The translations under genes and the position numbers were made by a program. Below are positions 9,101-18,388 of a DNA stretch of 64,000 bases, one piece after another. Origin of the DNA: Anaerolineaceae bacterium. GTDB taxonomy: Bacteria; Chloroflexota; Anaerolineae; Aggregatilineales; Phototrophicaceae. Below the pieces are notes generated by a model. The model worked only from the letters and a program-made list of their open reading frames with translations. It did no database searches and was not told the DNA's origin. How positions within the stretch are numbered: position 1 is the stretch's first letter; each line of letters begins with the position of its first letter. The stretch is taken from the NCBI GenBank assembly GCA_020634115.1, contig JACKCH010000023.1, positions 1-64,000 on the forward strand, in the 5' to 3' direction.

Positions 9101-10657
9101 ATGAAACTGAACTTCAAACTCCTGTTAATCTGCCTCGCGGCGCTGGCGCTGCGGCTGGCGCTACTCCCCTTCATCCAGCATCCCGGCATCGGGGATTCCA
9201 ACCACTACTACAACCTGGGCATTTTCCTGGCTGAAGGGCGCGGCTATACGATTGACTACATCTGGCAGTATAACAACCCGCCCGCTGACCTGGTTCACCC
9301 GGAGGACTACTGGATGCCCCTCACCGGGCTGTTTCCGGCGGTGGCGTTTAAGCTGTTCGGCGTGAGCGTGACGGCGGCGCTGCTGCCCTTCGTGCTGATG
9401 GGCGCGTTGATTCCGGCGCTGGCGTATTGGGCCGGGCGGCAGTTTGGCCTCGGTGAAGGGGCGGCGCTGTTCGGTGGGGCGGCGGCGGGCGTGCTGCCGG
9501 AATTCGTCCTCAATTCGCTGCGAACGGATACTACCGTTCCAAATTTGCTGCTGGTCGGCGTGAGTATCCTGCTGCTGACACGCGGCCTGCGACGCGGCGG
9601 GGCGCTCAACTTCATCGGGAGCGGGCTGGCGGCGGGGCTGGCCTACCTGACCCGCAGCGATAGTTCGCTGCTAATGCCGATGTTGGCGGCGACGCTGGTC
9701 GTCTACTGGCGATGGGGCAAGCCAACGGTGACGCGGATTCCCTGGCTGTACGTGGCCCTGATGCCGCTGGTAGCTATATTGATCGCGTTGCCCTGGAGTC
9801 TGCGGAATCTCGAATTGACCGGCACGATTTCCACGCCCAAGCTCGACTATATGTTTTACCTCACGGATTTCCGCGACCATTGGGTGTACAGTACCGAACT
9901 CAACCTGCAAACCTATCTCGCCAGCCAGACTCCGGCGCAGTTGATCGGCAAGCGGCTGTTTGAGATGGCCGCCAGCGCCAAACTGCTCTATACCCAGTTG
10001 GATGTGTTCCTGCCGGTGGCGGTGTTCGGTGGATTGCTCCTGCTGCTGCGGGCGCGTGACCGGGAAAAATGGCTGACGCTCGCGCCCACGTTGATTCTGT
10101 TGGGCGGGGTGTTCGTGTTTTACACGATTCTCGTCCCCTTCAAGAGTGAAGGGGGCAGTTTCAAAAAAGAGTACCTGACGGTGATTCCGCTGCTGCTGCC
10201 GCTGGCCGGGTACGCGCTGGAAAAGGCGGTGGCAGACCAACGAATGCGCCTGGGTGTGATGGCGCTGGCGCTGCTGTTCACCGGGGCGAATGCGGTGGAA
10301 CTGGTGCGGGCGGATGCGCGGTTCGCCGCCAATTACCTCAACACCATGCGCGGCGTGGCAGCGGAAGCGCAGGCGCTGCCCGATACCAATGGCGATGGCG
10401 AGATTATCCTGATGGCGCAAGACCCGTTCATGCTGCGCTTTGTAGGGATTCGCTCGGTGATGATCCCGATGGAAAATCGCGACGTGATTCTCGAAGTGGC
10501 GCAGCGTTACGGCGTGGACTACATCATGCTGCCGCCGGATCGCCCCGCGCTGGATGTCATCTACAACGGGACGGAAACCGACCCCCGCTTTATCCCGATC
10601 TATGACTCTACCGGTAAACTGGCATTTTATGGCCTGGATTACACGGCGGGGGAGTGA
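9101..10657 (+). CDS. GT-C type membrane glycosyltransferase (GT39/ArnT-like)
   Basis: The 518-residue protein has about ten hydrophobic helices spread over its first 400 residues. An acidic motif sits directly after the first helix (HPGIGDSNHYYNLG), as in GT-C enzymes that use polyprenyl-phosphate sugars on the outer face of the membrane. The C-terminal 100 residues are soluble. A paralogue with the same acidic-Tyr motif is encoded at 11657-13135. The likely role is transfer of a sugar from a lipid carrier to protein or glycan; substrates are unknown. The start is the first ATG of the frame; the ribosome-binding site is weak. Confidence 0.78.
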   Translation: MKLNFKLLLICLAALALRLALLPFIQHPGIGDSNHYYNLGIFLAEGRGYTIDYIWQYNNPPADLVHPEDYWMPLTGLFPAVAFKLFGVSVTAALLPFVLMGALIPALAYWAGRQFGLGEGAALFGGAAAGVLPEFVLNSLRTDTTVPNLLLVGVSILLLTRGLRRGGALNFIGSGLAAGLAYLTRSDSSLLMPMLAATLVVYWRWGKPTVTRIPWLYVALMPLVAILIALPWSLRNLELTGTISTPKLDYMFYLTDFRDHWVYSTELNLQTYLASQTPAQLIGKRLFEMAASAKLLYTQLDVFLPVAVFGGLLLLLRARDREKWLTLAPTLILLGGVFVFYTILVPFKSEGGSFKKEYLTVIPLLLPLAGYALEKAVADQRMRLGVMALALLFTGANAVELVRADARFAANYLNTMRGVAAEAQALPDTNGDGEIILMAQDPFMLRFVGIRSVMIPMENRDVILEVAQRYGVDYIMLPPDRPALDVIYNGTETDPRFIPIYDSTGKLAFYGLDYTAGE

Positions 10658-10695
10658 CCAGCGTTATTCATTTTCTATAGACAAAGGTAGTGAGA

Positions 10696-11268
10696 ATGAA
10701 TTATCTGAATCTATTCTCTTTGGGTAATCTTGCAATGCTATCGGATTGGCTTGAGGAAACAGGGGAGCTTTATGTTGATGTATATTTCCCGCATAGTGGA
10801 AACAGCGGCACAGCATATTTTATCCGCTCTCTGAATGATCTAAAGTCACTTGTACTGCTTCAAAACTGGCCGGAAATCGTATTTACTGTCCTTCGCAGGT
10901 TGCAATTTTCGCTTCGTGGGGTCGCTGATGAGCAACTCTTGGAAAAAGCCTTACAGCAGATACCGGATGGACACCCTTATGAAATTGTGAACCTGAGATA
11001 CTACCCTGAAAACCGTAATTTTTGCGGTAGTGGTAAAAGTCACGATGAACTACGCCGCGAACTCAGTGAGGTTTTTGGCGAGATTGTGGGCATTGGACAA
11101 GAGCCTGATGTATTTAGTGGCAAGTTGAGTTCAAACGTGGATGAAGTTTTTGAAGTGCATGTTCTCAGGAAAAATGAATTTCAGATAATCAGAAACCAGG
11201 ATGCTTACGAGCGATTTTCCAAAGAACCAAATCGGTATCAATGGATTGCCAATCTTTGGCATGAATAA
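10696..11268 (+). CDS. Hypothetical protein, AT-rich
   Basis: A soluble 190-residue protein with no signal peptide or membrane segment and no family that I recognise. ATG 10696 is preferred over GTG 10690 because AAAGG lies nine bases upstream. The coding sequence is visibly richer in A and T, and in AT-ending codons, than both neighbours. It separates two GT-C glycosyltransferase genes, so it may be a recent insertion from another source. It follows the previous stop by 38 bases and could be co-transcribed. Confidence 0.7.
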   Translation: MNYLNLFSLGNLAMLSDWLEETGELYVDVYFPHSGNSGTAYFIRSLNDLKSLVLLQNWPEIVFTVLRRLQFSLRGVADEQLLEKALQQIPDGHPYEIVNLRYYPENRNFCGSGKSHDELRRELSEVFGEIVGIGQEPDVFSGKLSSNVDEVFEVHVLRKNEFQIIRNQDAYERFSKEPNRYQWIANLWHE

Positions 11269-11656
11269 ACACTTATAACCAGAGTATCTTTAGACCGATC
11301 TACGATAAATGAAAGAGGCACGGAATCTACAGGATGGCTTATCCATTCGAGGACCGTGTCTCTGGGTCTGTAAAGAGGAGTGATTACTTTCAGGATATGC
11401 GAAACGGAAATGCCCCGCAGGACGGCTGATCCACACTCACCCTACGGGCAGCCTACGCCGGTCACGCTTGGACGATCCTCACTGGTATTCCCCCCGCGCT
11501 TTTGGCACAATGTCCCCTCAGATAGATGCTATCCATAAATTCGTTTCACAAATCTCCCTCCTATCCGCTGCGCTTGTTTTCCCCTCTCTGTTGACGGAGA
11601 GGGGAGGGAGAACCGCAGGTTCGGAAGGGGTGAGGTAAAAATCACACGGGTTCTCC
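11269..11656. other. Gene-free region with repeat copy
   Basis: This 388-base gap lies between the AT-rich gene and the second GT-C gene. No gene or RNA element was recognised. Its right end holds the Pu/Py-rich repeat listed separately. Confidence 0.5.
11576..11640 (+). repeat. CCTCTC-GAGAGG hairpin repeat, copy 1
   Basis: TTTTCCCCTCTCTGTTGACG continues into GAGAGGGGAGGGAGAACC and ends with TTCGGAAGGGGTGAGGTA. The two C/T and G/A runs pair as a hairpin. The same arrangement occurs in inverted orientation at 58965-59025. Confidence 0.65.
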
Positions 11657-13135
11657 ATGACTAAAACCGTGTTCACACGAAAATTGTTGTTCGTCCTGCT
11701 GATCGCCGTGGTTGTCCGCCTGGGCGTGCTGCTGGCCTTCCCCGGCGTGTTCGCCTTCGACCAGACCGGGGCGATACACGGCTCGGATGCCTACGATGCT
11801 TATGCCCAGAATCTGCTGGATACCGGCGTGTATGGCCGGACTCCGGGCGTGCCGGATGCATCTATCCCGCCGCTGTACAGCTACGCGCTGGCCGGGGTGT
11901 ATGGCCTGCTGGGGCGCGGCTATATGCAAGTCGGGCTGTTTCACATCCTGTTGGATGTCCTCTCGATCACGATGCTGTATCACCTCAGCAAGCGACTGCT
12001 ACCATCTACTGAATCAAATGGTGATGTAGGGGCACATGGCGGTGCGCCCAATACGGGTAGACTGTCTACATTTTGGGCATCCTTCCGCACCCTGCAACCG
12101 GATGGCGCGACGGTGGGGCTGCTGGCCGGACTGTGCTACGCCCTCTACCCCTATCTGATTTTTCAGAATCTGACGCTGATTGACACGCCCTTTTTCATGA
12201 CGCTGCTGTATGCCTTCCTGCTGTGTATGGTGCTGCTGCGCGAACGCGAACGGCTGGATAGGGGCGCGTGGCTGCTGGCCGGACTGGGTGGGCTGGTACT
12301 CGGTTTCTCAATGCTGGTGCGGCCCATCACGCCGCCGCTGGCGCTGGCCGTCGCGTTGTGGTTCCTGTTCCGGCGGGGATTGGTGACTTCGATACTCCGC
12401 CTGCTGCCGGTGGCGCTGGTGAGCGCGGCGGTGCTGCTGCCCTGGATTATCCGCAACTATGATGTGTTCGGCGCGTTCGTCCCCATGACGACCACCTCCG
12501 GCGCGAATTTCTGGCAGGGCAACAGCGAATACACGGTGCGTTACTTCCGTGCCGGGTATGATGTGCAGTGGACAGCCCCCGAACTGACCACCGAAGACCC
12601 CTACAGCCGCGAGGCCGACGCCGAACGTTTTGCACTGGCGTTCCAGTTTTTGCGGGAAAACCCGGATAAAATCCCCGAACTGCTGTGGGTGAAATTCCTG
12701 GTGTATTGGAGCATTGACATTACCCCCCGCCTGAACCCGGTGGACGGCCAACTGCCGCGCCTGGATTACCAGGGTAAACCGCTGGAGGAAGCCGGGGCGG
12801 ACGGCGAACTGGCACTGGGCGGACTGCCCCCCGGTGACCCGGTGGGGGCGTATTCCTCGACCCTGTTCGATCAGATCGGGCGGACGGTGCATCGTTTCTA
12901 TTGGGGCGGCCTGTTTCTGATTGGTTTCGTCGGACTCGTGCTGACGGCGCGCTACTGGCGGGAAGTCTCGCTGCTGTGGCTGACACAGATTAGCATGACG
13001 CTCGTCTATATCGCCTTTCACCCCTCCACCCGTTACCGTGTTCCCACCGACCCGGTATGGTTTGTGTTTTCGGCGTATGCGCTGCTCTGGCTCTGGCACT
13101 ATATGATGCAGCGGCGGGCGGTGAAGGCAGGGTAA
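11657..13135 (+). CDS. GT-C type membrane glycosyltransferase with a repeat-derived insertion
   Basis: This 492-residue multi-pass protein is a paralogue of the one at 9101-10657, with the same motif after helix 1 (GSDAYDAYAQNLL). Multiple hydrophobic helices follow and the C-terminus is short. About residues 115-150 (STESNGDVGAHGGAPNTGR, then STFWASFRTLQ) form a polar loop between two helices where the paralogue has only about six residues. The DNA there holds one unit of the palindromic repeat. The frame stays open, so the protein may be functional. It stops four bases before the next GT4 gene, so the two are probably co-transcribed. Confidence 0.78.
   Translation: MTKTVFTRKLLFVLLIAVVVRLGVLLAFPGVFAFDQTGAIHGSDAYDAYAQNLLDTGVYGRTPGVPDASIPPLYSYALAGVYGLLGRGYMQVGLFHILLDVLSITMLYHLSKRLLPSTESNGDVGAHGGAPNTGRLSTFWASFRTLQPDGATVGLLAGLCYALYPYLIFQNLTLIDTPFFMTLLYAFLLCMVLLRERERLDRGAWLLAGLGGLVLGFSMLVRPITPPLALAVALWFLFRRGLVTSILRLLPVALVSAAVLLPWIIRNYDVFGAFVPMTTTSGANFWQGNSEYTVRYFRAGYDVQWTAPELTTEDPYSREADAERFALAFQFLRENPDKIPELLWVKFLVYWSIDITPRLNPVDGQLPRLDYQGKPLEEAGADGELALGGLPPGDPVGAYSSTLFDQIGRTVHRFYWGGLFLIGFVGLVLTARYWREVSLLWLTQISMTLVYIAFHPSTRYRVPTDPVWFVFSAYALLWLWHYMMQRRAVKAG
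12023..12060 (+). repeat. Palindromic repeat unit inside a coding sequence
   Basis: GTAGGGGCACATGGCGGTGC followed by GCCC matches the hairpin unit found between genes at 400 and 25391 (GTAGGGGCGCACGGCGGTGC followed by GCCC). Here it lies in the coding frame of the GT-C gene and is translated as VGAHGGAP. Confidence 0.65.
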
Positions 13136-13139
13136 CGCG

Positions 13140-14246
13140 ATGCGACTCGGTTTTCTGACATCCGACTTACAGCACGGGCATGGTTGGGGACACTACAGCC
13201 TGAGCCTGATTCGGGCACTGCGGGCGGAAGGCGCGGAAATGACCGTCGTTGCTGCCCACAACACGCCGGACGACTCTGATTTCCCGGTGTTGCCGCTCCT
13301 CCCGGCGGTGTCTCCCCGTGACCGTTTTTTTCTGCCGCGCCTGTCATTCGCCGCCGGGCGAGTTCGTGACGCCCTGAAGGACTGCGACGTGATTCACAGC
13401 CACATTGAACCCTATGCGCCGCTGGCCGTTTGGCTCGCCGGGGAACGCCCGTTGTTCATCACCGGGCATGGTAGCTATGTGCGCCTGCCGCAGACCCGGC
13501 GCTGGCCGGTGGGAACGATTTACCGGCGCTCATTCGCGGCGGGGACGATGGTGTGTGTCAGCCACTACACCGAGTCGGTAGCGCGGGCGCTGATGCCAGG
13601 ATTGCGGACGGTGGTCGTCAATAACGGCGTGGATATCGAGCGATTCGCCCATCTGCCGCCGCTGGATACACCCCAACGCGGGCCAACCGTGCTGGCGGTG
13701 GGTGGCGTGAAAGCCCGTAAAGGCACGCTCGAACTGGTGCGGGCAATGGCGGTTATCCGGCGAACCCTGCCGGAGGCCCAGTGCGTCATCCTCGGCGGGC
13801 AGACCGCTGAACCGGCTTACACCGAACAAGTCCAGGCAGAAATCGCGGCGCTTGGGCTAACCGACTGCGTGCATCTGCCAGGGCATGTGCCGGAACACAC
13901 GTTGAAAGCGTGGTATGGTGCAGCCGATGTGTTCGCGCTGCCCTCCATGAACGATGGCTGGAAATTCGAGGGGTACGGCCTCGTCCACCTGGAAGCCAGC
14001 GCCGCTGGACTCCCGGTCATCGGCACGACTGGATGCGGCGCGGAGGACGCGGTGGAGGATGGCGTGACCGGCCTGCTCATCCCCCAGGATACTATCGCCA
14101 CCGCCCTACCGAAGGCGCTTTTGCGGCTGCTGCACGACCCGGCACTGGCGAGACGGATGGGCGCTGCCGGGCGCGAACGGGCGGCGCGGCAGACCTGGAC
14201 GCATGTCGCCCGCCGGATGCTGGTGGTGTATGGCGATTCAGCCTGA
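13140..14246 (+). CDS. GT4 family glycosyltransferase
   Basis: A 368-residue GT-B enzyme. The N-terminal domain begins MRLGFLTSDLQHGHGWGHYS. The donor domain carries GGVKARKGTLELVRAM, and the E-x7-E element is FEGYGLVHLEA followed by GLPVIGT. It belongs with family GT4 enzymes that build glycans on lipid carriers. Its start lies four bases after the stop of the GT-C gene upstream, suggesting one transcript and a shared pathway. The sugar and acceptor cannot be assigned. Confidence 0.87.
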   Translation: MRLGFLTSDLQHGHGWGHYSLSLIRALRAEGAEMTVVAAHNTPDDSDFPVLPLLPAVSPRDRFFLPRLSFAAGRVRDALKDCDVIHSHIEPYAPLAVWLAGERPLFITGHGSYVRLPQTRRWPVGTIYRRSFAAGTMVCVSHYTESVARALMPGLRTVVVNNGVDIERFAHLPPLDTPQRGPTVLAVGGVKARKGTLELVRAMAVIRRTLPEAQCVILGGQTAEPAYTEQVQAEIAALGLTDCVHLPGHVPEHTLKAWYGAADVFALPSMNDGWKFEGYGLVHLEASAAGLPVIGTTGCGAEDAVEDGVTGLLIPQDTIATALPKALLRLLHDPALARRMGAAGRERAARQTWTHVARRMLVVYGDSA

Positions 14247-14261
14247 GATACACATCACTCC

Positions 14262-14297
14262 AAACAAAAACAGGGCGTCTCGTGCTGAGTCGCCCTG
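14262..14297 (-). terminator. Intrinsic terminator of the ABC exporter operon
   Basis: CAGGGCG (14271-14277) pairs with CGCCCTG (14291-14297), with further CTC/GAG pairing inside. On the minus strand the stem is followed by TTTTTGTTTG. This is a standard rho-independent terminator for the leftward ABC genes; the stem may also stop the converging GT4 transcript. Confidence 0.8.
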
Positions 14298-14324
14298 CCG
14301 TTACATTGCTTACACTGTATTGGC

Positions 14325-16166
14325 CTACGCTGAGACCGGCTCATCTACCACCGGCATCTCCTGGCTGGCAAACGGGTCGTGTTCACGCTCCATCTCGTCG
14401 CGGAACTGCCGCGTATACAGTTCGTAGTAGTGACCGCGCTGTCGCAGCAGTTCACGGTGGCTGCCGATCTCCGCAATCTGGCCTTTTTCGATCACAATGA
14501 TGCGATCCGCCTTGCGAATGGTGGAGAGCCGGTGCGCGATGATGAAACTCGTACTGCGTTTCATCAGTTCTTCCATCCCTTGCTGGATGAGCGCCTCAGT
14601 CAGTGTATCGACTGAACTGGTGGCCTCATCCATGATGAAGATGTCCGGTTTCGCCAGGATCGCCCGCGCCAGGCTAATTAACTGTTTCTGCCCCACCGAG
14701 AGCAGCACGCCGCCTTCACCGACCTGCTCATCATAGCCCTTTTCCAGTGCCATGATGAACTCGTGCGCCCCGGCCAGCTTCGCTGCCGCGATGATCTCAT
14801 CATCATTCGCGTCCAGCCGCCCGTAACGCAGGTTTTCGCGCACCGAGCCGGAGAACAGATGTGGCGTTTGCAGCACCACGCCCAACCGGGAGTGAATCGC
14901 GTGCAGCGTGTACTCGGTGTAGTCGCGTCCGGCGATGCGAACCATGCCCCCGCGCGGCTCATAGAAGCGGCTTAAAAGGTTGACAATGGTACTCTTGCCG
15001 CCGCCGGTTGGCCCGACCAGCGCAATCGTCTCGCCCTGTTTCACCTTCAGGTTGAAGTCCTTCAGCACCGGCTTGTCGGCCTCATAGTAGAACTCCACAT
15101 GGTCGAACTCGATGTCCCCGGCAATCGAAACGGCTTCCAACGCGCCGGGACGGTTGACCACTTCTGGCTTGGCGTCCATCAGCGAGAAGAACCGCTCCGC
15201 CGAAGCAATCGCCTGCTGCATCTCTGCGTACACCCGCGCCATTTCCAACACAGGCCACATCATGAACGTGATGTAAGAGACGAAAGCCTGGATGCCACCA
15301 ATCGTCAGCCCCAGCGATTCAACCTGTAACCCACCGAACCAGATGACGCCGCCAACGGCAATCGCGCTCGTGATCTGTACCACTGGAAGGAACAGCGCCG
15401 AAAGCCACGCCGCCCGGTAGGCCGAACGGTACATATCGCTCGCCAGCAGGTCGAACTCGCGCAGGTTTTCGTCTTCGCGCACCAGCGCCTTGACGACGCG
15501 CACGCCCGTGATGTTCTCGTTGTATGTCCCGGTGATCTTCGAGTTGAGTTTACGCACTTTGCGGAACTCCACCAGGATTTTCTGCTTGAACCAGATCGCA
15601 ATCGCAAACAGGATCGGGATCAGCACCAAAACCATCAGCGTCAACTGCCAGTGAATGCTGAACATAAAGAACAGCGCCGTGATGATATTCAGCAAGCCCC
15701 AGGTGGTATCCAGCAAGCCCCAGGTCAGCAGGTCAGCGATACGTTCGGTATCGGAAGTCACCCGCGACATAATCCAACCCACCGGAGTCCGGTCAAAGTA
15801 GGAGAAGGATAGGTTCTGCAGGTGGTCGAAAATCTTGCGTCGCAGGTCGTACATCACCCGCTGGCCGAGAACGCCGGTCAGCGAGATGAAGCAGAACACA
15901 CCCGCCGCAAAAACGAACGTGAGCAGGGCGTACTGCGTCCCGATTTCCGTCACTTTATCCCAGTTCCCGGCGGTGATGCCCTCATCAATGATGCGCTTCA
16001 CCAGGAAGGTGAAATACGCCTCGGTGATGGATACTACCGCGATGGCCGACAGGAACCCCACCACCCATTTCCAGTGGGGTTTAACCTGGGCCAGAATCCG
16101 CAGCAGCGTACCGCCGTTGAACTGTGTTTGAAATTCTTCTTCTTCAAATCTCAGGTCAGTTGACAC
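14325..16166 (-). CDS. ABC exporter half-transporter, subunit B
   Basis: A 613-residue half-transporter with six transmembrane helices (about 30-330) fused to an ATPase domain. Walker A is GPTGGGKST, the signature is LSVGQKQ in place of LSGGQ, and Walker B has the catalytic Glu (IFIMDEATS). The H-loop is IIAHRLSTI. It overlaps the upstream exporter gene by 11 bases. The altered signature here and the altered Walker B in the partner fall into the pattern of heterodimeric exporters (TM287/288, BmrCD type), which have one inactive ATP site. Substrate unknown: lipid, drug or peptide. The adjacent glycosyltransferases make a glycolipid possible. Confidence 0.9.
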   Translation of the reverse strand: MSTDLRFEEEEFQTQFNGGTLLRILAQVKPHWKWVVGFLSAIAVVSITEAYFTFLVKRIIDEGITAGNWDKVTEIGTQYALLTFVFAAGVFCFISLTGVLGQRVMYDLRRKIFDHLQNLSFSYFDRTPVGWIMSRVTSDTERIADLLTWGLLDTTWGLLNIITALFFMFSIHWQLTLMVLVLIPILFAIAIWFKQKILVEFRKVRKLNSKITGTYNENITGVRVVKALVREDENLREFDLLASDMYRSAYRAAWLSALFLPVVQITSAIAVGGVIWFGGLQVESLGLTIGGIQAFVSYITFMMWPVLEMARVYAEMQQAIASAERFFSLMDAKPEVVNRPGALEAVSIAGDIEFDHVEFYYEADKPVLKDFNLKVKQGETIALVGPTGGGKSTIVNLLSRFYEPRGGMVRIAGRDYTEYTLHAIHSRLGVVLQTPHLFSGSVRENLRYGRLDANDDEIIAAAKLAGAHEFIMALEKGYDEQVGEGGVLLSVGQKQLISLARAILAKPDIFIMDEATSSVDTLTEALIQQGMEELMKRSTSFIIAHRLSTIRKADRIIVIEKGQIAEIGSHRELLRQRGHYYELYTRQFRDEMEREHDPFASQEMPVVDEPVSA

Positions 16167-17973
16167 CCGCCAACTCCTTTTCGATTTCGTCTTCTATGCG
16201 CGATTGCAAGTCGTAAACCTGCCGGTAGATGCCGTTCTGCGCCAGCAGTTCGCGGTGCGTGCCGCGCTGCACGATGCGCCCTTTATCCAGTACCAGGATC
16301 AAATCGGCGTTCATCACCGTCTGAATCCGGTGGGCGATCACAAAGGACGTGCGCCCCTTCATGAGTATTTTGAGCGCCTCCCGAATTTGCTCCTCGGTTT
16401 CGGTGTCCACCGACGAGGTGGCGTCATCCAGAATCAGGATGCGCGGGTCTTTGAGCAGTGTGCGGGCGACGGTCACGCGCTGTTTCTGCCCGCCGGAAAG
16501 CGTCACGCCGCGTTCACCGACGAGCGTGCTGTAGCCTTCCGGGAAGCTCATGATGACCTCATGCACCGCTGCCGCCCGCGCCGCCGCTTCCACTTCTGCG
16601 TCGGAAACCTCGCGCCCCACGCCGTAGGTGATGTTTTCACGGATCGAGCGGGAAAACAGGAACGGCTCTTGCTCGACAATCCCGATTTCCTGGCGCAGAT
16701 AGTGCCGGACATACTCGCGCAGTTCCACACCATCTATCGTAATCGAACCGCTGGTGTAGTCGTAAAAACACGGCAGCAGGTTGACTAACGTTGTCTTGCC
16801 GGAACCCGTTGAACCGAGCAGGGCGATCACCTGCCCGGCCCGCGCCGTAAAGCTGATGTCGTGCAGTACCGGTGTGTCGCTCTGGTCATAGCCAAAATTC
16901 ACGTCTTTGAATACGACATCACCATGCAGGTGACTTTCTTTTGCCCACTTGCCCTCGGCCAGCGGCTCCTGTGCTTCCCCGATAATGTCCATCACGCGCT
17001 CATAAGAAACCATCCCGGTAGACATATGGACGATGAGCCGCCCCAGGTTGCGCATCGGGTTGATGATCCAGGTGATGATGCCGACATAGGCCAGGAACGT
17101 GCCGATGGTGATTTCGTCATTCAGCACCATGTACGCGCCCAGGAAGTAGCCACCGAGCAACTGGAATCCGGTCAGCAGGTCGGTGATCGGCCAGAATGCC
17201 GAGTGCATCAGCATGAACCGCTTGCCCAGCCGGTATTTTTCCCGGTTGTCACCGTCGAACTTATTGCGTTCGTAGTCCTGGCGGGCGAAGGCTTTCACCA
17301 CCCGTACCCCACTCAGGTTTTCCTGTAAGGTCGTGGATACCACTGCATCCTGTTCCTGGTACTTTTCATAAGCGGCGGAAACACGCCGGAAAAAGAACAG
17401 CGACATAATCACCACGACTGGCACAACGATGACCGAAGCCAGGGCGAGTTTGACATTGAGTGCCATCAGCGCCCCAAAGTTGATGCTGAACAGCAGCAGA
17501 ATCCGCCCGATGCCGATGGCCTGTTCCGAGAAAAAGCGGCGAATGGCGTCTACATCCGAAGTCGAACGCTGAATCAGTTCACCGGTCTGCATCCGGTCAT
17601 GGTACGTGAACGACAGGCGCTGGATGTGGTCGAACATATAATTCCGCAGCCGCAGCGCAATGCCCTCCGACGTACGCGCCGCCAGCCGCCCACTCAGCGA
17701 ACTGAATGAGCCTTGCAGGATTGCCAGCCCGATAAAACCGAGCGCAATCGGCGGCAGCACTGCAATCGGATCACCTTCCTGCAGGGCGGTATCCACGAAA
17801 TAGCGGATCAGCAAAAATGATGCGGTCTGCATCACTGCGCCCAGCCCCAGGGAGATGATGGCTGCGAAATAGATGCCACGGAACCCGGTCATCATCCGCC
17901 AGAAACCGGCCAAACGCCGCCTGGAGTACGCTTCTTTCAGATTGTATGCTGGTAAACGAACCGATGTTGCCAC
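16156..17973 (-). CDS. ABC exporter half-transporter, subunit A (non-catalytic Walker B)
   Basis: A 605-residue half-transporter: six helices (about 35-320), then an ATPase domain with Walker A GSTGSGKTT and canonical signature LSGGQKQR. Walker B ends LILDDATSSVDT, so Asp replaces the catalytic Glu. With subunit B it should form a heterodimer: this chain's Walker A/B face the LSVGQ of the partner (degenerate site), while the partner's intact Walker B faces this chain's LSGGQ (active site). First gene of the two-gene operon, with 11 bases of overlap ensuring equal translation. Confidence 0.9.
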   Translation of the reverse strand: MATSVRLPAYNLKEAYSRRRLAGFWRMMTGFRGIYFAAIISLGLGAVMQTASFLLIRYFVDTALQEGDPIAVLPPIALGFIGLAILQGSFSSLSGRLAARTSEGIALRLRNYMFDHIQRLSFTYHDRMQTGELIQRSTSDVDAIRRFFSEQAIGIGRILLLFSINFGALMALNVKLALASVIVVPVVVIMSLFFFRRVSAAYEKYQEQDAVVSTTLQENLSGVRVVKAFARQDYERNKFDGDNREKYRLGKRFMLMHSAFWPITDLLTGFQLLGGYFLGAYMVLNDEITIGTFLAYVGIITWIINPMRNLGRLIVHMSTGMVSYERVMDIIGEAQEPLAEGKWAKESHLHGDVVFKDVNFGYDQSDTPVLHDISFTARAGQVIALLGSTGSGKTTLVNLLPCFYDYTSGSITIDGVELREYVRHYLRQEIGIVEQEPFLFSRSIRENITYGVGREVSDAEVEAAARAAAVHEVIMSFPEGYSTLVGERGVTLSGGQKQRVTVARTLLKDPRILILDDATSSVDTETEEQIREALKILMKGRTSFVIAHRIQTVMNADLILVLDKGRIVQRGTHRELLAQNGIYRQVYDLQSRIEDEIEKELAGVN

Positions 17974-18388
17974 AGCATCCCTCCTCGATAACCCCGCCGA
18001 CCCTTTCTAGTCATTGCAATTGCGGTTGAAGCCTGGCGGTGGGCACAAAAAGACCGTGTTTGCAGGCGTAAAACACAAACACGATATAGTTCGTAAAGTA
18101 TCATAACGGGTCACATAGGTTTTGACAAGACCGTTTTCTGGCAGCAAATCCTAAAAATGATAGTAATTCACTTTAGCGGGTTAGTATATTAGTTGAATTG
18201 TATCATGGAATCCGTGCCGAACGCACTGAACCATTGGACAGTGGATATCCCCGTTAAATGACCGGGTTCATGTGGGAAAAGGGGGGATCACCGTATCGAA
18301 GGCGTTGGGTGAGCATGGCGTAAGCGTCAGAATACGGATTAGCGGTTTCGCTAAAATCCACACCATTGTCCATAACAGGAATATGCTC
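17974..18388. other. Gene-free region between divergent genes
   Basis: About 415 bases lie between the start of the ABC exporter operon (left) and a membrane protein gene (right). The middle is AT-rich and should contain divergent promoters; no convincing -35/-10 pair was found by eye. A 17-codon open stretch from ATG 18270 is not convincing as a gene. Confidence 0.5.

Noticed and set aside
9671..10420. Long open frame antisense to the first GT-C gene
   Set aside because: Same reason: low-complexity Gln/His/Arg sequence and full overlap with a well-supported gene.
11269..11575. Riboswitch or structured RNA upstream of the second GT-C gene
   Set aside because: No known riboswitch core or terminator was recognised; some palindromic words but no consistent fold by eye.
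12308..13099. Long open frame antisense to the second GT-C gene
   Set aside because: Gln/Arg/His-rich translation without domain character, typical of the opposite strand of a GC-rich gene.
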